A DNA stretch of 12,061 nucleotides from Parcubacteria group bacterium (GTDB taxonomy: Bacteria > Patescibacteriota > Minisyncoccia > SW-4-49-11). The position numbers and the translations under genes were made by a program. The notes under the pieces were generated by a model, which made no database searches, was not told where the DNA came from, and was given only the letters and a program-made list of their open reading frames with translations. The number at the start of each line of letters is the position of its first letter. The first letter of the stretch is position 1. Of this stretch, positions 1 to 5,556 are shown one piece after another. The stretch spans positions 1 through 12,061 of the forward strand of contig PXDG01000085.1 of NCBI GenBank assembly GCA_003565105.1, written 5' to 3'.

Positions 1-1310
1 ACCGATGTCATACCTTCGACTCCAAATAATTGAGGATTCCATCCTCCCATAATCCCATGTACCAGAATAATCGGATACTCAGAAGGATCTTCTTCCTCTT
101 CAACATTATTTTTTAGACGGATGATTCTGTTAGCGGGCTGGCCCTGGTATTCGGTGAACCAGCCTCCAACAAAAATACTTCCATCAGCTTCTTCTGCGAG
201 GGCATATACTGCAAAAATATTGACTGTTGCGTCAAAGCCAGTTCCCATTGTGAAGGTTGTATCTCGACTTCCATCACTATTGAGACGGATGATGTGGTTC
301 ACGGATTCTCCTTGATATTCGGTATACCAGCCCCCGACCAATACCTTTCCATCTTCTTGGACGAGAAGGCTATTAACAGTGCCATTAAATCCTGTCCCTG
401 TATGAAAGCTCTTATCTAGACTCCCATCATTATTAATTTTCACAACTCCATTGACGGATGTTCCTTGGTATGATCTTGGTCCTCCCAGTATAATCTTGCC
501 TTCTAAAGTCAAATCTATATCGAATACAAATCCACTCTCGACTCCTGTTCCTGGTTGAAAACTTGTGTCTCGATTACCATTACCGTGTAAGCGAATAATC
601 CTATTGACAGATTCTCCCTGATAACTATGAAAACCTCCTCCAGCAATAATCTTTCCATCCTCCTGAATAATAACCTTTCGTATGGTATTGTTAAATCCTG
701 TACCTACTTCAAATGTTTCATCTCTACTTCCATTCGTATTGAGACGAATAATGTTGTTTGCTGATTCTCCTTGATATTGATCAAACAAGCCTCCGGCAAT
801 AATCTTTCCATCCTCTTGAAGAGCTACTGTATGAACTCTCCCTACCCCTGAATTAAAACCGTCTCCTACTGCAAAAGTCTCATCTCGACTGCCATCACTT
901 CGTAATCGAATGATACTATTGGCAACTTCTCCTTGATACCTGTTAAAAATCCCTGCCGCAATAATTTTCCCATCGTCTTGCACTGCGATACTATGGATGA
1001 GCGCATTCGAATTAAACCCACCTCCAGTATCGAAGTCTGAGTCGAGTCTTCCATCATTGTGAAGGCGTATGAGATTATTAACTGATTCTCCCTGATATTC
1101 GGTAAAGGATCCTGCCACAAGAATTTTTCCGTCATCTTGTACCACGATGTCGTAGACAGGACTATTGAATCCACTTCCATATTCAAAACTATCATCGATA
1201 TCTCCTGGTGTTGCGTAAGCAAGTGGCACCAAAAAACCAGCCCATAGGCTGGCTAAAACAAGGATACTTCCAAGTACTCCTTTGAGGGTGGTGACTACGT
1301 TCGCGATCAT
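1..1310 (-). CDS. Secreted seven-repeat (delta-60) beta-propeller protein fused to a lipase-like alpha/beta hydrolase; 3' end outside window
   Basis: The frame is open from an ATG at 1310 to the window edge (436 codons visible, no stop), so the C-terminus is missing. Residues 1-33 form a signal peptide: a short n-region with one Lys, a hydrophobic core, and cleavage expected after LAYA. Residues about 37-400 hold seven repeats of 50-56 residues, each with a DG-K/S-I-x-x-x-G strand (Asp at 60, 113, 167, 218, 270, 320, 376), a YQG turn and an IIRL-type strand followed by DGS-x-D-x-x-F. This is the delta-60 repeat pattern, and seven copies suggest a seven-bladed propeller. After an acidic linker (VEEEEDPSE) comes YPIILVHGIMGGW (412-424), the first strand and oxyanion-hole HG of PGAP1/LCAT-like lipases and acyltransferases. 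The nucleophile and acid would lie beyond the window. The protein is probably exported and surface-exposed or released; its substrate is unknown. Signal peptidase I is encoded at 2973-3497. Confidence 0.85.
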   Translation of the reverse strand, partial: MIANVVTTLKGVLGSILVLASLWAGFLVPLAYATPGDIDDSFEYGSGFNSPVYDIVVQDDGKILVAGSFTEYQGESVNNLIRLHNDGRLDSDFDTGGGFNSNALIHSIAVQDDGKIIAAGIFNRYQGEVANSIIRLRSDGSRDETFAVGDGFNSGVGRVHTVALQEDGKIIAGGLFDQYQGESANNIIRLNTNGSRDETFEVGTGFNNTIRKVIIQEDGKIIAGGGFHSYQGESVNRIIRLHGNGNRDTSFQPGTGVESGFVFDIDLTLEGKIILGGPRSYQGTSVNGVVKINNDGSLDKSFHTGTGFNGTVNSLLVQEDGKVLVGGWYTEYQGESVNHIIRLNSDGSRDTTFTMGTGFDATVNIFAVYALAEEADGSIFVGGWFTEYQGQPANRIIRLKNNVEEEEDPSEYPIILVHGIMGGWNPQLFGVEGMTS

Positions 1311-1335
1311 ACTATATGTCTTTACCTTACATTTA

Positions 1336-1365
1336 ACCCTAGCATAATACAATAGTTGCTGTCAA
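1336..1365 (-). promoter_or_regulatory. Candidate promoter for the propeller-hydrolase gene
   Basis: Read on the minus strand there is a perfect -35 hexamer TTGACA (1365-1360) and, after 18 bases, TAGGGT (1341-1336) preceded by an extended -10 TG. The -10 hexamer is poor (3 of 6). The site lies 26 bases before the ATG at 1310 and just outside the decayed IS30 element, so an IS-end origin of the -35 is possible. No convincing ribosome binding site sits next to the ATG. Confidence 0.35.
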
Positions 1366-1384
1366 ATAGGGGTTCTCTCTTTGC

Positions 1385-1837
1385 TTCAGGAATGTGACGC
1401 AACAAGATAGAATAGAAAAAGCATAAGGACAGAAGAATCAAGAAAAAAGAAGCTCAAGATGAAGAGTTGAGAGGTAAGATAAAGGATATGCTCTCAATTC
1501 ATGAAAGACCTGCCGAAGTAGCGGATAGAATAGTTCCTGGATATTAGAAATCTGATCTAATTATTGGAAAAGAGATATACCAACACAAGGAATTTAGCTC
1601 AGCATCGAATATGCAGGTGTATTTTACTGATCCTGCAAATCCATGGCAACGAGGTACAAATGAAAATACGAACGGTCTTATTCGACAATATTTTCCCAAA
1701 GGCACTGATTTTTCTTTAGTCTCTCCTGATGAAATTCGCTATGTCCAAGACCTTCTCAATGACCGTCCTCGTCAATTTCTTGACTTTCTTACCCCTCAAC
1801 GAGGTATTCTCTAATTATGTTGTATTAAATCTTTGAG
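1385..1837 (+). mobile_element. Decayed IS30-family insertion sequence remnant
   Basis: The stretch contains a broken IS30-type transposase (1416-1814). The flanks could be degenerate terminal inverted repeats: 1385-1404 on the left and 1818-1837 on the right match as an inverted pair at 12 of 20 positions, and both show the CAACA/TGTTG inner motif typical of IS30 ends. The element is about 450 bp, whereas intact IS30 elements are about 1.0-1.2 kb, so it is internally deleted and cannot move by itself. Exact ends are uncertain, and no target-site duplication could be identified. Confidence 0.55.
1416..1814 (+). pseudogene. IS30-family transposase, broken (nonsense codon and internal deletion)
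   Basis: The frame reads through a segment like the IS30 mid-region, SIHERPAEVADRIVPG (from 1494), then Y, a TAG stop at 1545-1547, and KSDLIIGK. In intact relatives this is HWEGDLIIGK, so TGG has become TAG. The frame then jumps to HKEF and a good C-terminal part from 1611 with DPANPWQRGTNENTNGLIRQ and a LNDRP block. About a hundred residues between the first catalytic Asp region and the DNG-x-EF region are missing, including the second catalytic Asp; the Glu of the NEN motif remains. The N-terminal DNA-binding part is not recognisable, and the last residues differ from the usual IS30 end. The piece 1611-1814 alone is an open frame but is not a functional transposase. Confidence 0.8.
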
Positions 1838-1911
1838 TCTACCTGGGTAATGTTCTCACCCGTTTCTCTTTTCTCCTATCTTCTTTCCACAATGTTTTTC
1901 ATCCTAGACAC

Positions 1912-1957
1912 AAAAAAACCTCCTATTTATACTACTTATGGTATATATAGGAGGTTT
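1912..1957 (-). terminator. Intrinsic terminator of rpmI-rplT
   Basis: An 11-bp perfect stem (1916-1926 with 1947-1957, AAACCTCCTAT/ATAGGAGGTTT) extends by five more pairs past one mismatch, with an 8-base loop. On the minus strand it is followed at once by seven T residues. It starts 12 bases after the rplT stop codon. Confidence 0.88.
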
Positions 1958-1968
1958 AAGGAAGAAAC

Positions 1969-2313
1969 CTACTTTGTCACTTCTTTTACAACGCTTTCAA
2001 ATACTGAAGGGTTGTTTTCGGCTAAATCTGAGAGAATCTTTCGATCTAATTCAACACTTTCACGTTTCAACGAAGCTATGAATCGACTATACGGGATTCC
2101 AAGAGTTCTCGAAGCTGCATTTATTTTTGCTTGCCATAATCGTCTTTTATCCTGTTTCTTGGTTCGACGATCACGATAAGCATAACTCCAAGCATGAGCT
2201 AAAGCTTCTTTTGCGGCTCGGTAATGAGACTTACGTCGCCACTTAAATCCTTTTGCATGTTGTAACAAATTTTTTCGCCGCTTACTTGCAGCAACTCCTC
2301 GTTTTACTCTCAT
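1969..2313 (-). CDS. rplT: 50S ribosomal protein L20
   Basis: This 114-residue protein has the normal length and character of bacterial L20, which binds 23S rRNA early in large-subunit assembly. The N-terminus MRVKRGVAASKRRK, the block AKGFKWRRKSHYR-x-AKEA, the RDRR-x-KK-x-x-RRLW-x-x-KINAA region and GIPYSRFI are all family hallmarks. The ATG at 2313 gives the standard start; the bases before it contain no clear Shine-Dalgarno sequence. It lies 25 bp after rpmI, in the universal rpmI-rplT order, and is followed by a strong terminator, so the pair is a closed transcription unit. The stop is TAG. Confidence 0.97.
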   Translation of the reverse strand: MRVKRGVAASKRRKNLLQHAKGFKWRRKSHYRAAKEALAHAWSYAYRDRRTKKQDKRRLWQAKINAASRTLGIPYSRFIASLKRESVELDRKILSDLAENNPSVFESVVKEVTK

Positions 2314-2338
2314 AATAGGTTCTTAATATAACACTGAA

Positions 2339-2527
2339 TTATTGATTGATAGATCGCTGTACATTTTTCATACTAACATTCAAAACAACATCTTTTCTCT
2401 TCGCTCTACGGGCAGCTCCTGTTTGCTTCCCATTGAGATGGTTTTGACCTTGTTTCATTGCAAGCACTTTGGTTTTCTTGACCTTTACGCGCTTCGTTAC
2501 AGCTTTGCGGGTTTTTACTTTAGGCAT
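2339..2527 (-). CDS. rpmI: 50S ribosomal protein L35
   Basis: From the ATG at 2527 the product is 62 residues, starting MPKVKTRKAVTKRVKVKKT, the typical L35 opening of a Lys-rich extended peptide that threads through the large subunit. The block HLNGKQTGAARRAKR corresponds to the usual H-x-x-x-x-K-x-x-x-x-KR-x-LR region. A longer frame from GTG at 2554 would add nine residues, but it overlaps the predicted -10 box and the family starts at MPK, so 2527 is preferred. No Shine-Dalgarno is visible. infC, which often precedes rpmI, is absent; a promoter and then divergent tRNA genes lie upstream. Confidence 0.95.
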   Translation of the reverse strand: MPKVKTRKAVTKRVKVKKTKVLAMKQGQNHLNGKQTGAARRAKRKDVVLNVSMKNVQRSINQ

Positions 2528-2553
2528 GATTTGGAAGTAGGCTAATATATACA

Positions 2554-2581
2554 CTTATAAACATAAAGCTCGATGTATCAA
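2554..2581 (-). promoter_or_regulatory. Promoter of rpmI-rplT
   Basis: On the minus strand, TTGATA (2581-2576) and TATAAG (2559-2554) are separated by 16 bases; each matches the sigma-70 consensus at 5 of 6 positions. Transcription would begin near 2547, leaving a leader of only about 20 bases before the rpmI ATG. It diverges from the tRNA promoter at 2651-2679. Confidence 0.5.
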
Positions 2582-2650
2582 ATGGTACCATATATTTAAT
2601 ATCTTTGCAAGTCTTTGTATGAGAATACATCGAAACATTTAACAGAAGTA

Positions 2651-2679
2651 TTGACGTAGTGATTAATTTCTTATATAAT
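2651..2679 (+). promoter_or_regulatory. Strong sigma-70 promoter for the tRNA-Glu/tRNA-Arg unit
   Basis: TTGACG (2651-2656), a 17-base spacer and a perfect TATAAT (2674-2679). Transcription would start near 2686, ten bases before tRNA-Glu. It is the best promoter match in the window, as expected for stable RNA genes. Confidence 0.85.
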
Positions 2680-2695
2680 GTTTTAGTAAGTGAAT

Positions 2696-2770
2696 GGCCT
2701 CATCGTCTAGTCAGGTCTAGGACGCCAGGTTTTCATCCTGGTAACAGGGGTTCGAATCCCCTTGAGGCTA
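2696..2770 (+). tRNA. tRNA-Glu (anticodon TTC)
   Basis: All arms fold: acceptor GGCCTCA with TGAGGCT, D arm from GTCTAG, anticodon stem CCAGG/CCTGG around TTTTCAT with anticodon TTC, and T arm AGGGG TTCGAAT CCCCT. It resembles typical bacterial tRNA-Glu, including the TCGTCTAG start of the D arm. The first acceptor pair is a G-U wobble rather than G-C. The 3' CCA is not encoded (the gene is followed by CTT), so CCA must be added enzymatically. Confidence 0.95.
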
Positions 2771-2923
2771 CTTAAATACTCAATTTTATAGCACCTGTGG
2801 TGAAATGGATATCACAACGGTCTTCGGAACCGTCGTTCGGGGTTCGAGTCCCTGCGGGTGCACCATTGCACGTAAATAAAATGTTCTAATACTCCCCCAG
2901 ACAAGCTTAAATAGCTCAATTTT
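2771..2923 (+). repeat. Imperfect direct repeat pair flanking tRNA-Arg
   Basis: CTTAAATACTCAATTTT at 2771-2787, right after tRNA-Glu, recurs at 2906-2923 as CTTAAATAGCTCAATTTT, differing by one inserted G. The two copies bracket the tRNA-Arg gene. The second copy supplies the left arm of the hairpin at 2909-2951; the first copy has no matching right arm next to it. Confidence 0.6.
2791..2865 (+). tRNA. tRNA-Arg (anticodon TCG)
   Basis: The acceptor stem GCACCTG pairs with CGGGTGC (one U-G pair), the anticodon stem ACGGT/ACCGT encloses CTTCGGA giving anticodon TCG, and the T arm is CGGGG TTCGAGT CCCTG. It reads CGA and, with an unmodified wobble U, possibly other CGN codons. Here the CCA tail is encoded (2863-2865), unlike in the neighbouring tRNA-Glu. 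It lies 20 bases after tRNA-Glu with no separate promoter visible, so the two are probably processed from one transcript. Confidence 0.95.
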
Positions 2924-2951
2924 GAATGGATGTTCACAGTTGAGCTATTTT
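2909..2951 (+). terminator. Hairpin after the tRNA genes, possibly a two-way terminator
   Basis: An 11-bp perfect inverted repeat (AAATAGCTCAA at 2909-2919 with TTGAGCTATTT at 2940-2950) has a 20-base loop. On the plus strand the second arm runs into TTTTGATATATTT, a modest U-rich tail. On the minus strand the T run is only three bases, but the site lies 22 bases after the signal peptidase stop, between convergent units, so it may serve both. The long loop and AT-rich stem make it weaker than the terminator at 1912-1957. Confidence 0.55.
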
Positions 2952-2972
2952 GATATATTTGCACGCCTTATT

Positions 2973-3497
2973 CTAATGATTTTTCCAGATTGTGTGGATG
3001 ATTTTAATATCATCTGGATATACACATCCGAATGATCGAGTATCCCAAGAATTCTCCTTATTATCACCCTCCAAATGCATACATCCATCTTCTTCTGTTC
3101 GCACCCAACGTTTTACCATATAAATATCTTGATCCTTATCACTTAGATATTGTACTGCTGGAGGAAGATTCTGAAAACATTGCTCTTTATTAATACATTG
3201 AAATGAGACCATATCTCCTTCCTCTGGAGTATGGAGTGCTGGAGATATAGATAGATAGCGTTCTCCATCTAGAAGGGTTGGCGCCATTGAGTTTCCTGAG
3301 ATTTGAGAATAAGATAGTCGAGAGACTTCATATTCTATAATTGATAGGTTTTCAGGTGTTGAAAGTAAATAAATAAGCCGAGCTCTCAATCCTTCAGAGC
3401 CACCTATCTCTCTCCACACAAACTGATATGAGACGAATGAAACGACAACTATAAGAAGAATTAACGTTATTTTTAACAATTGAGTTATCCAATTCAT
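2973..3497 (-). CDS. lepB: Type I signal peptidase (family S26)
   Basis: A 174-residue membrane-anchored serine protease that would remove signal peptides from exported proteins on the outer face of the membrane. It has one N-terminal membrane segment (about 7-27). Family boxes are in order: SGNSMAPTL with the catalytic Ser at 70, a GD-x-V strand (94-97), YMVKRWV with the catalytic Lys at 129, and GDN-x-x-x-SWDTRSFG (144-157) with the SWDTR motif. The length fits the small Gram-positive-type enzymes. Four Cys (101, 107, 139, 158) lie in the extracytoplasmic part and could form disulfides. The ATG at 3497 follows a good promoter with almost no leader. The gene sits 70 bases after the gene at 3568 and reads as a separate unit, though readthrough is possible. 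Confidence 0.93.
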   Translation of the reverse strand: MNWITQLLKITLILLIVVVSFVSYQFVWREIGGSEGLRARLIYLLSTPENLSIIEYEVSRLSYSQISGNSMAPTLLDGERYLSISPALHTPEEGDMVSFQCINKEQCFQNLPPAVQYLSDKDQDIYMVKRWVRTEEDGCMHLEGDNKENSWDTRSFGCVYPDDIKIIHTIWKNH

Positions 3498-3506
3498 AAG
3501 ATGAGT

Positions 3507-3535
3507 ATAATATTTTTCTTTTCTATATCTGTAAA
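3507..3535 (-). promoter_or_regulatory. Promoter of the signal peptidase gene; near-leaderless start
   Basis: On the minus strand, TTTACA (3535-3530) and TATTAT (3512-3507) are separated by 17 bases, each matching 5 of 6 consensus positions. The start point would fall near 3500, only about three to four bases before the ATG at 3497, and there is no Shine-Dalgarno sequence. This would give an essentially leaderless mRNA. Confidence 0.55.
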
Positions 3536-3567
3536 TTCACACAATAATCGTATATTATATATTTCCA

Positions 3568-4011
3568 TTATTGCACCATCCCTCCACTTTCAAAGATTGC
3601 TCGAAGAATCATCTGAGTAATTCCAGACATCCATAAAGATCCTGCAATTACCATGAGAACACCTGCAAATTTAATTAGACTATCTCCTTTAAACCAAGCT
3701 GAATTACCCATTCCTCCAATTGCCATTAAATTATAGATATATGTAGAATATTTTACAGAGATAATACCTATTACAAGGATAATCATTCCTGTGATAAGTT
3801 GGGTACTTTGTGTTACGACTGCACCAAATACAATTACCCCTAACATACCAAAAATCCGAATTTTAGTATTGGATTCATTATGATACTTTTCTATACCAAA
3901 CCCTAATATATTTTTATCTCTCAGAAAATTTGCTATTGTATCAGCAAAAACAACAATAACAAGGCAAACTAAGGCGAGTAATCCTGCAAAAATACGTAAT
4001 CCCATATTCAT
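3568..4011 (-). CDS. Small four-helix membrane protein, unknown function
   Basis: I do not recognise this family. From the ATG at 4011 the product has 147 residues with four likely membrane segments at about 5-25, 52-68, 69-88 and 112-133, short loops and a Gly/Met-rich patch (IGGMGNSAW, 98-106). A longer reading from a TTG at 4026 adds five residues and would overlap the upstream gene by 11 bases; ATG at 4011 leaves a 4-base gap after that gene's stop and fits the first helix better. The nearly contiguous arrangement with the bitopic protein gene upstream says they are translated from one message and may act together in the membrane. It has no signal peptide-type cleavage site and no catalytic motif. 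Confidence 0.75.
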   Translation of the reverse strand: MNMGLRIFAGLLALVCLVIVVFADTIANFLRDKNILGFGIEKYHNESNTKIRIFGMLGVIVFGAVVTQSTQLITGMIILVIGIISVKYSTYIYNLMAIGGMGNSAWFKGDSLIKFAGVLMVIAGSLWMSGITQMILRAIFESGGMVQ

Positions 4012-4015
4012 TCTG

Positions 4016-5551
4016 TTATGATTCAATAATTACAGATATATTCCTACCAAGCAAAGGAAACCATGGTAAGATTGAAGGCTGAATTTCTATTGATGCTTCT
4101 GATATGCTATCATTTTCATTTACATATGTTTCCAATGCTGAAAGAGATTTTCCTTTTAACGCGTGTTGAACACTTTCTTCATTTATTTCTGATAACACTG
4201 AATATTCAACATAAACCCTAGTCCTTATTTTACCATTTTCTGAATTTTCACTCAAATCATCAAATGAAATAGTAAGAGTATCGGCTATTTCATTTCCTTC
4301 TAATAATTGCCCCCTAATATTATTTCTAATAAGTGATTGCAGCTGCTCTTCTTCATATACATATCCACTCATTGAGCTTATACCAGTTACTGTAACGGTA
4401 TCTGCTACCATCCCAACTGAAGGAAGATCAGTAAACTCAATTTCTAATACATTTTGTGTTCGTTCTAACCTTACTCGTCCATCTGTTGCTGATTCTTCTA
4501 GGTCTTCATTAAGTGATTGGCTCATTTGTTCTCTCAGTGAGTCTTGTATATTGTCAATGTCTTCTTGAGTAATAATTGATTGATTATCAGAACTTCCATT
4601 TGTAATTTGAGTCCTTAAGTCTCCATAAATTTGACGAGCACGAGCTCCACTTGATGCCAACCCTGGTATGGTAAGTCTTCCTGGTTCAATATTGTACTCT
4701 TCTCCAGTTTCATCAGCAATAATTTCAACCTCAACTGTTCCTTGGGCTGGGACAGTAATAGCAGAGGTTGTTCGAAACTGTTTTTGATTATCTGATAAGA
4801 ATCTAGTATTTGAAACAAGTGGCTGTTCTGAAGAACTTTCGTTCCGAACCAAAATAGTTGCTCTAGCTCGAGTTCCTGATTCACTTGTCCCAGTAGCTTC
4901 AAATTCTTCTGTAATTTCACGTGTAACTTCTTTCCGATATAACGGGACTCTATTATCTGTCGTATCTATTTCAGAAATAGTCGTATCAAATGTAACTTCA
5001 AAGTCTTGAGTAAAAACTTCCCCACTTTGAGTTAATGTAATTGTTGCTCGAGGGACAATTACAACTCCAATACTCCCAGCTATAAGAAGTGCAAAAACTA
5101 TTCCTATGAGAATATATCTCCAAGATGAAGAATGTGAGGTATGTGATCCTGATTTTTTTTCAGGCATTCGGTGAGTATTTTCATTTGTTGCTGATACTGT
5201 GTCAAAATCCGTTATAGTATCATAGCGAAAAAAATCTGCAAATGGATCTGTTTCAGCAGAATTATTTGGTTCTGGTAAATGAATGTTTTCAGAAGTAGTC
5301 GCTTCTAAATGTTCATCTCTGAGAAGATCAATTAAATGATGGTCGGGGCTAAAAAATTGAATTTGATATTTTTTTTGAGACAATACCTCTCGTGCCAATA
5401 ATTTTCTATTAATGGGATTATACAGCATATACATATCTTCTGGAATGTATATAAGCGTGTCATTCTTAACACTACTCACTGTATAGATAATATCTGATAT
5501 TGTGTCTGTTGCGTGAAGAATTGTTTGAATAGCAGGTTTTTTATTAGCCAT
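4016..5551 (-). CDS. Bitopic membrane protein with 'baseplate J-like' extracytoplasmic domain
   Basis: 511 residues in three parts. Residues about 10-85 look like a small alpha/beta domain (ISDIIYTVSS, then a TLIYIPED strand, then RKLLAREVLSQKKYQIQFFS), similar in pattern to N-terminal domains of Patescibacteria membrane proteins. A Ser/Thr/acid-rich stretch leads to one membrane helix at 146-167, followed by Pro-Arg. The rest is outside and beta-rich: 216-310 carries the pattern ATGTSESGTRARATILVRN, LVSNTRF and YNIEPGRLTIPGL seen in proteins annotated baseplate J-like. That label reflects domain similarity only; no phage genes are nearby. A polar, probably helical stretch lies at about 323-350. 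Basic residues before the helix put the N-terminus inside. Start ATG lies 5 bases after the FtsA-like gene, so the two are coupled. The role is inferred as an envelope scaffold. Confidence 0.78.
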   Translation of the reverse strand: MANKKPAIQTILHATDTISDIIYTVSSVKNDTLIYIPEDMYMLYNPINRKLLAREVLSQKKYQIQFFSPDHHLIDLLRDEHLEATTSENIHLPEPNNSAETDPFADFFRYDTITDFDTVSATNENTHRMPEKKSGSHTSHSSSWRYILIGIVFALLIAGSIGVVIVPRATITLTQSGEVFTQDFEVTFDTTISEIDTTDNRVPLYRKEVTREITEEFEATGTSESGTRARATILVRNESSSEQPLVSNTRFLSDNQKQFRTTSAITVPAQGTVEVEIIADETGEEYNIEPGRLTIPGLASSGARARQIYGDLRTQITNGSSDNQSIITQEDIDNIQDSLREQMSQSLNEDLEESATDGRVRLERTQNVLEIEFTDLPSVGMVADTVTVTGISSMSGYVYEEEQLQSLIRNNIRGQLLEGNEIADTLTISFDDLSENSENGKIRTRVYVEYSVLSEINEESVQHALKGKSLSALETYVNENDSISEASIEIQPSILPWFPLLGRNISVIIES

Positions 5552-5556
5552 ATGTT

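Noticed and set aside
121..315. A 64-residue plus-strand open frame
   Set aside because: It lies antisense to the propeller gene and merely reflects the repeat sequence on the other strand.
102..1200. Regularly spaced repeated DNA that could suggest a CRISPR or satellite array
   Set aside because: The units are 150-168 bases, diverged, and in phase with a single protein frame; they are coding repeats of a propeller.
866..1222. A 118-residue minus-strand open frame inside the propeller gene
   Set aside because: It is out of frame with the long repeat-containing frame, which starts with a signal peptide at 1310 and shows seven homologous repeats; the short frame shows no family pattern.
1844..1862. 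GGGT/ACCC hairpin followed by a pyrimidine tract downstream of the IS30 relic
   Set aside because: A four-base-pair stem with a nine-base loop is easily found by chance, and there is no gene clearly needing it.
1850..2179. Plus-strand open frame of 109 residues across the terminator and rplT
   Set aside because: It is antisense to rplT, whose product is clearly L20; the frame runs through the terminator hairpin and has no protein-like pattern.
2342..2545. Plus-strand open frame antisense to rpmI
   Set aside because: It mirrors the L35 gene almost exactly and has no start signal.
4012..4026. TTG start giving five extra residues for the small membrane protein
   Set aside because: It would overlap the upstream gene by 11 bases and adds a polar segment, while an ATG at 4011 sits just after the upstream stop.
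4615..4920. Minus-strand 101-residue frame within the bitopic protein gene
   Set aside because: It is a frame-shifted reading of the beta-rich domain coding sequence, with Leu/Gln-rich low-complexity content.
4016..5551. Phage or contractile-injection baseplate gene
   Set aside because: The similarity is limited to a domain pattern; the protein has a membrane helix and no tail, sheath or other phage genes are in the window.
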